NCBI RefSeq assembly: GCF_021729155.1
Contig: NZ_JAJQYA010000012.1
Span: forward strand, 83,259-147,258
DNA length: 64,000 bases
DNA from: Membranihabitans marinus
GTDB lineage: Bacteria; Bacteroidota; Bacteroidia; Chitinophagales; Saprospiraceae
Reading direction: 5' to 3'
Under the pieces are notes generated by a model. That model saw only the letters and a program-made list of their open reading frames with translations. It had not been told where the DNA came from and did no database searches. This document shows positions 8,093 to 16,855 of this stretch, piece after piece. The position numbers and the translations under genes are program-made. The stretch's first letter is position 1. Every line of letters begins with the position of its first letter.

Positions 8093-8219
8093 TTAACCAT
8101 TAATAATTAACCATTAACCATTAACCATTAACCATTAACCATTAACCATTAACCATTAACCATTAACCATTAACCACTAACCACTAACCATTAACCATTA
8201 ATAATTAGTATTTAACCAT
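8093..8219 (-). repeat. Heptamer tandem array 1 (AATGGTT type)
   Basis: Thirteen in-register units of CCATTAA (8111-8201, two of them CCACTAA), flanked by broken copies. On the minus strand, which is the coding strand of the neighbouring gene, it reads AATGGTT/TTAATGG. The array runs right up to, and partly includes, the TAA stop codon of the pseudouridine synthase gene at 8219-8221. The same heptamer forms a far longer array at 51866-52439. Confidence 0.95.
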
Positions 8220-8968
8220 TAACTAATGACGTTCTTTTTCCCCCACTTACGGAGTTGATTTATGGTAGCTCTCATATCTTTGGGATAAGTCGAGTCAATG
8301 TTTATATCCACGGCTTCCGGTCCTGGATAACTAAATGAAAGATGGGTGGCATGTAGAGGTGTTCGACTTAATATCGGTCTTTCGGTTTCATCTTTCCCAA
8401 TATTATATCTCCTCTGGCCCTTGATGTCAGATACCAAAAAAGACGACTTTAATCCATAGGTCTCATCTACGATCAATGGGTTGCCAATTTGGCGTAAATG
8501 AATTCTAATTTGATGAGTCCTACCGGTAAAAATTTCTACTTCTACTAGGGAATACGATTCAAACTCTTCCAAAACCCGATATTCACTTAAAGACTCTTTA
8601 CCTCTTTTATCGATGATGACTTTGTTTTTACCCGGTACAGTCATTATGGGGTAATCCATAATACCGGTAGACTCTGGCATCCTCCCCATAACCAAACCGT
8701 GGTATTTTTTCTTTATTTGACGCTCGCGAAACATAGCGTTAAAGATCTTGTGACTTTCTTCATTTTTGGCAAAAATCATTAGACCCGAAGTATCTCTGTC
8801 CAATCGGTGGACGGTATAGATTTCACCGTATTGATCTCTTAATAACTTTTTTGCACTCGTTTTATCCGTAAATCTTTCTGGTACAGAAAGCAAACCTGCG
8901 CTTTTTTCAATGATGACAAAATCTGTATGATCATAAAGAATATTGAAGTTGTTTTTATTTTGTTTCAT
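8219..8968 (-). CDS. RluA-family 23S/tRNA pseudouridine synthase
   Basis: Isomerises uridine to pseudouridine in structured RNA. The catalytic motif HRLDRDTSG is at residues 54-62 (Asp57), followed by the family signatures RTHQIRIHL and GNPLIVDETYG. The 249-residue protein lacks an N-terminal S4 RNA-binding domain, so it is a short RluA/TruC-like type; the exact target site cannot be assigned. The start overlaps the upstream glycosyltransferase gene by 14 bp. The stop codon lies within the edge of the heptamer array. Confidence 0.9.
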   Translation of the reverse strand: MKQNKNNFNILYDHTDFVIIEKSAGLLSVPERFTDKTSAKKLLRDQYGEIYTVHRLDRDTSGLMIFAKNEESHKIFNAMFRERQIKKKYHGLVMGRMPESTGIMDYPIMTVPGKNKVIIDKRGKESLSEYRVLEEFESYSLVEVEIFTGRTHQIRIHLRQIGNPLIVDETYGLKSSFLVSDIKGQRRYNIGKDETERPILSRTPLHATHLSFSYPGPEAVDINIDSTYPKDMRATINQLRKWGKKNVIS

Positions 8969-10037
8969 CGATATTAAGTTGACTAAATTTTTTCTTTTTT
9001 AAAATAAAATAATCCCATACTATGGCGCCTTTATAACGTCCATCTAGAGCTTGGTGTTCCTCAATGCCATAATCGGTAAAAAGTTTAAGGAATTCTCTGC
9101 GCTTCCGCCACAATTTCGGAATGTTTTGATAAAATGCAAAATGGGCGTTGATGATGGACATGAAATTTTTCCAATCTTTAAGGGCTATAAACCGCAGACC
9201 AGCAATGCCATCTAGGATGAGCCGAAGGAAGAGCAACCATATTAAGACATGTCCCCGTTCGTTTTTAAATAGAAGAAATAAATTGTTTCTAAAATTGAGA
9301 TAGGTTTTTCTCGGACTGCTGTAATCTAATGTTCCTCCACCCAGGTGAAGGACGGTAGCCGAAGGAATGACACCAATGCGGCAGCCTATTCGCTGTAATC
9401 GCCAACAAAGGTCTATTTCTTCCATATGTGCAAAAAAATCTTCGTCAAACCCTCCGATAAAGTGAAATTCGTTATTGCGAATCATCAAAGCTGCTCCTGT
9501 AGCCCAAAACACAGGTTGCTCATCGTCGTATTGACCATGATCTTCTTCGTTGTAAGACAGAATGCGACCTCGGCACAATGGATATCCAAAAGAATCAATC
9601 CAACCTCCACAAGCACCGGCATATTCAAATTCATGGGGTGAATTGTACGATAAAATTTTGGGTTGACATGCTCCATAATCTCTATGATTATCCAGAAAGG
9701 TTACCAATGGGTCGATACTATTGGCGTTGATTTCAACATCTGAATTGAGAAGAAAATAGTATTCGGCTTCAATCACCTCCAACGCGGTATTATAACCTCC
9801 GGCATAACCGGTATTTTCTTCTAGGACCAATATGTGTAGTTCTGGGTAATGCTCACACAACCAATCCACAGAATCGTCGGTACTCGCATTGTCTGCTATA
9901 TAAATACGAGCGTAATCCGGTTTGTGTTGACAGACCGAAGGAAGATATTTTTCGAGATGATGTCGACCATTGTAATTTAATATAACAATGGCCAATTTAT
10001 CCTCATCATTTGGATTGGGTTGTGATATTAAGTTCAT
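8955..10037 (-). CDS. Glycosyltransferase family 2 protein
   Basis: A 360-residue GT-A fold sugar transferase. Motifs in order: AIVILNYNG (nucleotide-binding strand), NASTDDS, NTGYAGGYN, LLNSDVEI (the metal-binding acid motif), WATGAALMIR, and EEIDLCWRLQ with the probable catalytic base. This arrangement resembles rhamnosyltransferase-like enzymes that build surface polysaccharide. No membrane helix is clear apart from a hydrophobic stretch near residue 265. It overlaps ribF by 32 bp and the pseudouridine synthase gene by 14 bp, so the three are co-translated. The acceptor is unknown. Confidence 0.88.
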   Translation of the reverse strand: MNLISQPNPNDEDKLAIVILNYNGRHHLEKYLPSVCQHKPDYARIYIADNASTDDSVDWLCEHYPELHILVLEENTGYAGGYNTALEVIEAEYYFLLNSDVEINANSIDPLVTFLDNHRDYGACQPKILSYNSPHEFEYAGACGGWIDSFGYPLCRGRILSYNEEDHGQYDDEQPVFWATGAALMIRNNEFHFIGGFDEDFFAHMEEIDLCWRLQRIGCRIGVIPSATVLHLGGGTLDYSSPRKTYLNFRNNLFLLFKNERGHVLIWLLFLRLILDGIAGLRFIALKDWKNFMSIINAHFAFYQNIPKLWRKRREFLKLFTDYGIEEHQALDGRYKGAIVWDYFILKKKKFSQLNIDETK

Positions 10038-10965
10038 TTAATATATTGAGGGATGACTGTTTGTCTGAATCTATTTGCTCTTTTAGTGCTTCAAGTGAAT
10101 CAAATGTAGCATCTTCTCGGATAAAATCAATAAACTCGATTTCAATTAATTTACCGTATACGATTTCATTAAATTCTATGATGTGTGCTTCAATAGACAG
10201 ACTGCCATTCTCTCGAATGGTCGGTTTATGACCTATGTAAAGCATTCCTTTGTATTGAAACTCATCATAATTGACCAATACCGCATATATACCCGGACCT
10301 GGAATTAATTTTTCAGAGGAGATCGGGTTTAAATTGGCTGTGCGATACCCCAATTTTTTACCTAATTTTTCGCCGTGAATTACCGTTCCAGATAATTTGT
10401 ACCGATGACCTAGAAGGAGGTTAGTCTTTTTAATATCTCCTTTTTTTACCGATTCTCGTATGATGGTTGAACTGATTTTCATGGAATCCACCTTCCTTTG
10501 AGGAATTTCTACCACATCGAATTTGCCCGTCTCCGCATAGGTTTTCAAGGTATTGATATTCCCGCTTCGATTGAGGCCAAATCGATGATCGTATCCTATG
10601 ACGATGGTATGAGGTCTATAGTGTTTGATAATGAAATTCTCAACATATTCTGCTGGACTCATTTGGGAAAACTCTATTGAAAAAGGCAATATGACCAAAT
10701 GGTCGATATGAAGAGATTCAAACAACTTAATTTTTTCATCCGTCGTTGTTATTAGACTCATCGTTGTGTCCGACGGATAGATAACCTTTCTGGGATGGGG
10801 ATCGAAGGTCGTTACAATCGTTTCTCCACCTTGACTTTGGGCGATGGTCGACATTTTCTCAAAAATAAAACTATGGCCTAAGTGCACCCCATCGAAGGAC
10901 CCAAATGTAATGATTGGATTCACTATATTTGAGGGCAGATCAGCTATGGATTTATATATTTTCAT
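10006..10965 (-). CDS. ribF: Bifunctional riboflavin kinase / FAD synthetase
   Basis: Makes FMN and FAD from riboflavin. The N-terminal FMN adenylyltransferase domain shows GSFDGVHLGH and later SSTIIRESV. The C-terminal flavokinase domain begins at HGEKLGKKLGYRTANL and includes PGPGIYAV. At 319 residues it has the normal two-domain length. It is the first gene of a minus-strand set of three. Upstream (10966-11219) is a divergent AT-rich intergenic region shared with the Mrp gene. Confidence 0.95.
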   Translation of the reverse strand: MKIYKSIADLPSNIVNPIITFGSFDGVHLGHSFIFEKMSTIAQSQGGETIVTTFDPHPRKVIYPSDTTMSLITTTDEKIKLFESLHIDHLVILPFSIEFSQMSPAEYVENFIIKHYRPHTIVIGYDHRFGLNRSGNINTLKTYAETGKFDVVEIPQRKVDSMKISSTIIRESVKKGDIKKTNLLLGHRYKLSGTVIHGEKLGKKLGYRTANLNPISSEKLIPGPGIYAVLVNYDEFQYKGMLYIGHKPTIRENGSLSIEAHIIEFNEIVYGKLIEIEFIDFIREDATFDSLEALKEQIDSDKQSSLNILNELNITTQSK

Positions 10966-11219
10966 AAAAATTTTTTGAATGCTCTTATTTTAATGCGGAC
11001 ATTTAGGCGCAAATTAATGAAATTCAAATTCGTAAAACAAAATTTGGAACAAGTTATCGTATAATTTTTCGCAGTTTGACCTATTCGCCCTTTATTTATA
11101 AACGAATAATTGGTCGTATAACGAGGAAATATTATATTCTTTTAGTTTTTTCGCGTCATTATTTTAACCAAAAGCGATGCTTGTTGTTTAATTAAATTAT
11201 AAAAAATCAGTGAATCGAT

Positions 11220-12299
11220 ATGAATGAAAGTACGATAAGAAATGGGTTGGTGGCCGTGCAAGATCCGATTAACGGACAACCCATGAGTGAATCAAAAAAT
11301 CTAGCGAAAATTCAAATAGATGGAAATCAAGTGAATTTGGTGTTGACCTATACCAATCTAAATCCTGAGACCAAAAATAAACTGAATTTTGCTGTGCTCG
11401 AAGCACTGTATAAAATAGTTCCGCAGGCAGAAGTTAATATTCATTTCGAAAACAAAACAGTAGAGCCAGAGAATCCCTATCCCCATATAAAAAACATCAT
11501 TGCCATAGCATCGGGCAAGGGCGGGGTTGGAAAATCTACAGTCTCTACTAATTTGGCCGTCGGTCTCGCCGAAAAAGGGTATAAGGTCGGCCTCATCGAT
11601 GCCGATTTATATGGTCCTTCTATTCCCACCATGTTTGGTTTGAAAAATAAGAGGCCGAAGGTGAAGTCGATTCACGGTAGACAATTGTTGGTTCCATTGC
11701 AGGCTCATGGAGTCTATTTGATGTCGATCGGATTTATTCTGGAAGCCGAACAAGCTGTAGTACTTCGAGGTCCTCGATTAGGGGGAATCATCAAACAGTT
11801 TCTCAATGATGTTTTATGGCCTGAACTGGATTATTTACTCTTGGACTTACCTCCGGGAACAGGGGATATCCAGTTGACAATGGTGCAGACTGCTCCAGTA
11901 ACTGGTGCGATAATAGTGACTACACCACAAGCCGTAGCCGTAGATGATGCTGTCAAGGCTGCCAATATGTTTAGACTGGATAGCATAGGAGTACCCATCA
12001 TTGGAGTGGTGGAAAACATGAGCTGGTTTACTCCAGCCGAATTGCCCAAAAATCAGTATTTTATTTTTGGAAAGGGTGGGGGAAAGCGGTTAGCTGAATT
12101 TTGTGAAGCCCCTCTACTGGGACAGGTTCCATTGGTGTCTGAAGTCGGTGAATTGGCCGATGCAGGGAAGCCGGCGATTTTAGACCAACAGGCTGCGATT
12201 TATCCCTATTTAAACAATATAGTAGAAAGGAGTATTTACTATGTAGGAATACGAAATAAGACAGACGATCCTACTCGGATAGTTAAAATTAAATCGTAA
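11220..12299 (+). CDS. apbC: Mrp/NBP35-type P-loop ATPase (Fe-S cluster carrier)
   Basis: Carries and delivers Fe-S clusters using ATP. The N-terminal 80 residues resemble the MIP18/DUF59 domain. The P-loop GKGGVGKST with the deviant Walker lysine is at about residues 99-107, followed by DADLYGPSIP, PPGTGD and VVENMSWF. The CxxC cysteines of the classical family, expected after VVENMS, are not evident here (FTPAELPKNQY), which is a form I associate with Bacteroidota relatives. The next gene, a NifU-like scaffold, supports a role in Fe-S assembly. Length is 359 residues. Confidence 0.9.
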   Translation: MNESTIRNGLVAVQDPINGQPMSESKNLAKIQIDGNQVNLVLTYTNLNPETKNKLNFAVLEALYKIVPQAEVNIHFENKTVEPENPYPHIKNIIAIASGKGGVGKSTVSTNLAVGLAEKGYKVGLIDADLYGPSIPTMFGLKNKRPKVKSIHGRQLLVPLQAHGVYLMSIGFILEAEQAVVLRGPRLGGIIKQFLNDVLWPELDYLLLDLPPGTGDIQLTMVQTAPVTGAIIVTTPQAVAVDDAVKAANMFRLDSIGVPIIGVVENMSWFTPAELPKNQYFIFGKGGGKRLAEFCEAPLLGQVPLVSEVGELADAGKPAILDQQAAIYPYLNNIVERSIYYVGIRNKTDDPTRIVKIKS

Positions 12300-12322
12300 T
12301 TTTGAGTTATAATTAATGATTA

Positions 12323-12577
12323 ATGAATAAAGAAGAATTGTTTAGAGAAGTGGATGAAGCACTCAACTCCGTGAGGCCGCATTTGATGGTGGATGGTGGA
12401 GATGTGGAAGTTGTTGAAATAACCGACGATTTAAAAGTTAAAGTAAAATGGTTGGGCAATTGTCAACAATGCACTATGTCTGCGATGACTATGAAGGCTG
12501 GAATTGAGAGAGCTATTATTTCTAAAGTGCCATCTATTGTGGAAGTAGTAGCGATTAACGGATTGGATGTAGCATGA
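12323..12577 (+). CDS. NifU C-terminal-domain Fe-S scaffold protein
   Basis: An 84-residue protein made only of the NifU/Nfu domain. It shows RPHLMVDGGDVEVV and the cluster-binding pair CQQC (Cys47 and Cys50). It probably holds a 4Fe-4S cluster and passes it to targets, and the Mrp carrier lies 23 bp upstream. The stop codon overlaps the pyrF start by 4 bp (ATGA), so the operon continues. Confidence 0.92.
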   Translation: MNKEELFREVDEALNSVRPHLMVDGGDVEVVEITDDLKVKVKWLGNCQQCTMSAMTMKAGIERAIISKVPSIVEVVAINGLDVA

Positions 12578-13377
12578 ATAGAACAGCATTAATCGATCAA
12601 ATTAAGGCGAAAAAGTCGTTTTTATGTGTTGGATTGGATGTTGATCCTTTAAAGTTGCCAACTCACTTATTGGGAAAGGAAGATGGTATTTTTGAATTTA
12701 ACAAGGGCATCATCGATGCCACGCAAGATCTATGCGTTTCTTATAAATTGAATATTGCTTTTTATGAATCTCTGGGTATCCCGGGATGGAAAGCCATGGA
12801 AAAAACCATTGATTATATTCCGAAAAATCAGTTTTTAATAGCCGATGCCAAACGAGGAGATATAGGCAATACTTCTGAGAGATACGCCAAGACATTTTTC
12901 GATACCTATCATTATCACAGTATTACTGTAGCTCCCTATATGGGGCGAGATAGTGTTATGCCTTTTCGTTCCGCAGGCAAATGGGTTATTATTTTAGGCT
13001 TAACCTCAAATCCTGGAAGTCAGGATTTTCAGATGCAAAAATTAGAAAACGGTCAGTATGTGTTTGAGCAAGTTATTGAGACAGCTAGTCAATGGGGGAG
13101 TGAAGAAGATACTATGTTTGTAGTAGGAGCAACTCATCCGGAACAATTGGCGGGCATAAGAAAGATGCTTCCTCATCATTTTTTACTGATACCAGGAGTA
13201 GGTAAACAAGGAGGTCGAGTGTCAGATGTGGCCGAAGCTGCTTTTGTAAAAAACGAATGTGGTCTATTGGTCAATAGTTCAAGAGGAATTATTTATGCTA
13301 GTTCCGAACTTGATTTTGCCGATGCTGCACGGGCAGAAGCGTTGAAATTGCAAGAAGAAATGGCAGTTTATTTATAA
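12574..13377 (+). CDS. pyrF: Orotidine 5'-phosphate decarboxylase
   Basis: Decarboxylates OMP to UMP, the last step of pyrimidine synthesis. The catalytic array is in IADAKRGDIGNTS (Asp91, Lys93, Asp96), with CVGLDVDP at the N-terminus and the phosphate loop around PGVGKQGG. At 267 residues it belongs to the longer (type 2) form of the family. It is translationally coupled to the Nfu gene by a 4 bp overlap, although the functions are unrelated. Confidence 0.95.
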   Translation: MNRTALIDQIKAKKSFLCVGLDVDPLKLPTHLLGKEDGIFEFNKGIIDATQDLCVSYKLNIAFYESLGIPGWKAMEKTIDYIPKNQFLIADAKRGDIGNTSERYAKTFFDTYHYHSITVAPYMGRDSVMPFRSAGKWVIILGLTSNPGSQDFQMQKLENGQYVFEQVIETASQWGSEEDTMFVVGATHPEQLAGIRKMLPHHFLLIPGVGKQGGRVSDVAEAAFVKNECGLLVNSSRGIIYASSELDFADAARAEALKLQEEMAVYL

Positions 13378-13650
13378 TATCATCGAATATCCAACCATCG
13401 TTTTGTGAATATCACTTAGTGTACAAAAAATCAGGGGAGATTGCTTAGATTTTCTTTGATATATAGAATAAAATTTGGGATATTCCGTTATATAAGTGGT
13501 CTGTTTTAAGGAAAACAAACCGAAAATTAATTATCAATTTAATGTTGAACTTATTGAAGATGTATATTGTTTTATTCTGAAATAAGGAGATAATTGAAAT
13601 TCAAGATCAATTTATATTTTGTTCACTAAACTGTAAATAAAAAGTAAGTT

Positions 13651-14043
13651 ATGGCAAGCAAGAAGAAATCGGGAATATTATTTTTACTAGGTGCAGCTGT
13701 TGGAGCCGCTGCCGGATATTATTTAAATACGGAAAGCGGTAAAAAATTGAGAACAGAGACTTCTAAAAAAGCCTCAGAATTGGCGAAAAAAGCAGAATTA
13801 AAATCCAAAGACGGTATTGAGCAGCTTAAAACTGGATTTGATCAGGCGCTTGAAAAAAGCAAAGATGTATTGTCTGAGGCAAAAGAAACGGTAAAGTCAA
13901 AGATCAAAAGTATTGAGGAACAATCAAATAATGTGATAGACTCTGCGGAAAGTGCATATCACAAAGGTGCAGAAGAAGCCCGTGCAAAAATCAACCAAAA
14001 AGCACGTGAAATAGAAGACTTGCTCGAGTCTAAAGGTGCCTAA
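13651..14043 (+). CDS. YtxH domain-containing protein
   Basis: A 130-residue protein with one glycine/alanine-rich membrane segment (FLLGAAVGAAAGYYL, about residues 10-25), followed by NTESGKKLR, the YtxH pattern. The rest is a lysine- and glutamate-rich amphipathic helix with many KS/EK repeats, likely a coiled coil. Homologues are often general-stress membrane proteins of unknown mechanism. A strong hairpin terminator follows at 14065. Confidence 0.8.
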   Translation: MASKKKSGILFLLGAAVGAAAGYYLNTESGKKLRTETSKKASELAKKAELKSKDGIEQLKTGFDQALEKSKDVLSEAKETVKSKIKSIEEQSNNVIDSAESAYHKGAEEARAKINQKAREIEDLLESKGA

Positions 14044-14064
14044 AAATAACGATAAGAGAGAAAT

Positions 14065-14094
14065 AGGGTTTACAGGAATTGTAAACCCTTTTCT
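14065..14094 (+). terminator. Intrinsic terminator after the YtxH gene
   Basis: Perfect 10 bp stem AGGGTTTACA / TGTAAACCCT with a 5-nt loop, then TTTTC. It lies between the YtxH gene and the holin-like gene, so these may be separate transcripts or the downstream genes may be made at reduced level. Confidence 0.85.
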
Positions 14095-14115
14095 ATGTAA
14101 ACAATCGCCAACCTT

Positions 14116-14475
14116 ATGAAAGAAAGTGAAAAACTACTGTATAATTTAGGACAGACTTCAGAATACGTAAAGAATTACGTACAACTACAGAAAGAAATAA
14201 TAAAATTGGAATTGGTTGAAGGTTCTTCCAAATTGTTGTCCAATATTATTAGCCGCCTAGTAGCATTGATGATCTTACTTTTTACTTTGTTATTTGCTTC
14301 ACTTACATTGGCCATAGGGTTGTCCATTGCACTCAATTCTTTTTTATATGGATTTGGCCTCGTAACGATAATATTTGTTTTGTTGGCCGTGTTGCTGGTT
14401 GTAAAAAGAGAATCTTTGATGACGGCACCTATTTTGAGATTGATATTAAAAGATCTGTATAAAGATGACGAATAA
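14116..14475 (+). CDS. Phage-holin-superfamily / YqjE-like membrane protein
   Basis: A 119-residue protein with two adjacent hydrophobic helices (about residues 50-72 and 75-95) and charged ends. The N-terminal part has the pattern YVKNYVQLQKEIIKLELVE, typical of the small Holin-X/YqjE family that sits next to YtxH-like genes. It is probably an inner-membrane stress-related protein rather than a phage holin. It overlaps the next gene by 11 bp. Confidence 0.65.
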   Translation: MKESEKLLYNLGQTSEYVKNYVQLQKEIIKLELVEGSSKLLSNIISRLVALMILLFTLLFASLTLAIGLSIALNSFLYGFGLVTIIFVLLAVLLVVKRESLMTAPILRLILKDLYKDDE

Positions 14476-14842
14476 AATCATGAACATTCGCAGCGTGGAG
14501 GATCTGCGAAAAGAAAAACAGAGGTTACAAAGGGAAGCAGATTTAACCCTAACAGAAATAAAAACCTCCATCAATGTAATTAAAAAAGATGGTCAGCGAT
14601 TGGCCGTTAATAAAATAGTTGTTCCCGGAGCCGCTGTAGGCTTGTCTTATCTAGGTATTCACAAATTGATGAATAGCTTCAAAGATAGTAAAGCAGAAAA
14701 CTCAAACCAATCAGAAGCCAATGCTAGTAAACCGGGATTGCTAACCTCTTTGCTTAAGTATCTGCCTTTTATTATCACTACCGGGAAACAGATGTATGAC
14801 GATGGTCAATTGTCTTTTTTATTCGGTGAAGAAGAGGAATAA
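14465..14842 (+). CDS. Conserved hypothetical protein of the YtxH/holin-like gene set
   Basis: A 125-residue protein with no family that I can name. The N-terminus is a charged helix (RKEKQRLQREADL), followed by a weakly hydrophobic glycine-rich segment (VPGAAVGLSYLGIHKLM, about residues 54-72), a low-complexity asparagine/serine linker and a second hydrophobic stretch near LLKYLPFIITTGK. It is probably membrane-associated. The second methionine (MNIRSV, 14480) is an alternative start. Overlap with the previous gene indicates shared expression. Confidence 0.65.
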   Translation: MTNKIMNIRSVEDLRKEKQRLQREADLTLTEIKTSINVIKKDGQRLAVNKIVVPGAAVGLSYLGIHKLMNSFKDSKAENSNQSEANASKPGLLTSLLKYLPFIITTGKQMYDDGQLSFLFGEEEE

Positions 14843-14927
14843 TCTCATGGTGTTTATCGTGAAAAATTGGTGACTAAATCACAAAAAACTAAAGCTTAAC
14901 CCTCTTCATTATTAATCTCCGAGAACC

Positions 14928-15815
14928 CTATACATCGTAAATACCTGACGATAGGTATCTATCCCCTCTATCACATACTATAAATACCAAGGTAGCTGGT
15001 CCATCTAGTTGTTGAATAAGTTTTAAGGCTGCTGCAAATGCTCCGCCTGAACTCATGCCGGCAAAAATACCGTGTTTTTGAGCAAGTATGTGCATATGAC
15101 TTATGGCTTCCTCCTTAGAAACATCAATGATAGTATCAACTCGATCCGCTTCATATATTGCAGGTAAAAATTCTGGAGACCATCTGCGAATACCCGGAAT
15201 ACTACTGCCAGCTGAAGGTTGAACACCGACGATTTGAACATCGTTGTTCTGTGATTTTAAATATCTAGATACTCCCATTATCGTTCCTGTAGTTCCCATA
15301 CTGCTTACAAAATGAGTGATTTTATGTTGGCTGTCTTCCCAGATTTCCGGTCCCGTGGTTTTGACGTGAGCTTTATAGTTGTTTGGATTTCCAAATTGAT
15401 TGAGGAGAACGTAATTGTCCTTTTGAGCCATTTCTTCCGCCAGGGTTCTGCTGTATTCTATTGTTTTTTCGGCTGGAGTCAAAATCACATTGGCACCATA
15501 TGCCTTCATGGTTTGGACGCGCTCAACGGTGGAATTTTCTGGCATAATTAAGGTAATATCCAAACCTACCAATTTGGCTATCATAGCCAAAGCAATACCA
15601 GTATTACCAGAGGTGGCCTCTACAATATGACTTTGGGAGTTGAGTAAGCCAGACTCTAATCCAGCCATAATCATTTCTTTGGCTGCTCTATCTTTGACAC
15701 TGCCGCCGGGGTTTTGGCCTTCTAGTTTGGCGAATAATTGAATATCATTGGGAATATTACTGTCCTTTATATTAACCATAGGTGTTTTGCCTATGAGGTC
15801 TAAAATGCCTTGCAT
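14928..15815 (-). CDS. cysM: Cysteine synthase (O-acetylserine sulfhydrylase, CysM-like)
   Basis: PLP enzyme joining O-acetylserine and sulfide to form cysteine. PGGSVKDRAA contains the PLP lysine (Lys41), TSGNTG binds substrate, and the glycine loop is SMGTTGT. The short C-terminus with CDRGDRYLS is closer to CysM than to CysK, but specificity cannot be proved. At 295 residues the length is normal. It begins 13 bp after cysE, which supplies its substrate, so the two form an operon. Confidence 0.9.
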   Translation of the reverse strand: MQGILDLIGKTPMVNIKDSNIPNDIQLFAKLEGQNPGGSVKDRAAKEMIMAGLESGLLNSQSHIVEATSGNTGIALAMIAKLVGLDITLIMPENSTVERVQTMKAYGANVILTPAEKTIEYSRTLAEEMAQKDNYVLLNQFGNPNNYKAHVKTTGPEIWEDSQHKITHFVSSMGTTGTIMGVSRYLKSQNNDVQIVGVQPSAGSSIPGIRRWSPEFLPAIYEADRVDTIIDVSKEEAISHMHILAQKHGIFAGMSSGGAFAAALKLIQQLDGPATLVFIVCDRGDRYLSSGIYDV

Positions 15816-15828
15816 ATTATAGTAGTTT

Positions 15829-16659
15829 TTAATCGCTTAGTATGTTGGAAGAATTACTGATTGAATGTTTCGAATTGTTTTTTAAATTGGGTTGATAGTA
15901 TATTTTAGAATGACTAGGTACACTCTTTGTGAGCCATACATTACCTCCTATAATACTGTGCTCACCGATAATGGTTTCTCCTCCCAAAATGGTGGCGCCA
16001 GAATATATAATGACATGATCCTCTATAGTTGGATGACGCTTGATAGACGCATAGGTCTTGTCGACACTCAATGCTCCAAGGGTCACATTTTGATATATTT
16101 TTACATGATTGCCTATGACTACAGTTTCTCCGATAACTACGCCAGATCCGTGATCAATGCAAAAACTATCTCCAATTACTGCATTTGGATGAATGTCTAT
16201 TCCGGTTTTACTGTGTGCGTATTCAGTGAGTATCCTCGGTATATAAGGAAGTTTCAAACTGTGAAGTAAATGAGCAAAACGATATACAGCAATGGCATAA
16301 AATCCGGGATAAGATCGTTTGACCTCCTTGGTGTCTGTGGCCGCTGGATCCCCTTTACATATGGCTTCGGCATCCATTTCTAATTTGGCCTTTAATACTG
16401 GAATTTGATCGAATACCTTCTGTGCCAACTCTTCAGGAGAAGTATCTAAATGAAGGGATTGAAACATTGAGATGTAGTCCTGATGTAATTCGTCCATTTG
16501 GCCTTTGAATTCTTCAAGACTTTTGTATTCTTGGTTGGATAATTCCGGAAACAACATTTCTAAAGACATATTCATTAGCTTGCACACCACATCTGGTGAA
16601 GGCATTTTCCTAAGTCTTTGGTGTTCCTTAAAAAGAGTCTCTAAAAATGTGTATTTCAT
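15829..16659 (-). CDS. cysE: Serine O-acetyltransferase
   Basis: Acetylates serine from acetyl-CoA, the entry step to cysteine. The C-terminal half is a left-handed beta helix with hexapeptide repeats. Key residues are seen in DIHPNAVIG, the catalytic FCIDHGSGVVIGET and YQNVTLGA, with RHPTIED further on. The N-terminal alpha-helical region is long, as in EpsC-type enzymes, and the tail is serine/asparagine-rich. It is the first gene of the cysE-cysM pair. No T-box or other riboswitch was recognised upstream (16660-16855). Confidence 0.93.
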   Translation of the reverse strand: MKYTFLETLFKEHQRLRKMPSPDVVCKLMNMSLEMLFPELSNQEYKSLEEFKGQMDELHQDYISMFQSLHLDTSPEELAQKVFDQIPVLKAKLEMDAEAICKGDPAATDTKEVKRSYPGFYAIAVYRFAHLLHSLKLPYIPRILTEYAHSKTGIDIHPNAVIGDSFCIDHGSGVVIGETVVIGNHVKIYQNVTLGALSVDKTYASIKRHPTIEDHVIIYSGATILGGETIIGEHSIIGGNVWLTKSVPSHSKIYYQPNLKNNSKHSISNSSNILSD

Positions 16660-16855
16660 AAAAGCTTACATCTATTATTTTAATAAAAATCCACAGGGAA
16701 ACAGAAGAATTGTGTTTCATTTTATTATTCACAACTCATAATATTAATAAAGGTATTAAACAATAACGTATAATCCTACTATCTAATGATAGACTATGAA
16801 TACTTATTTTGTATAAATTGTTTAATGATCTTGATAAATATTCACATTAACTCAG

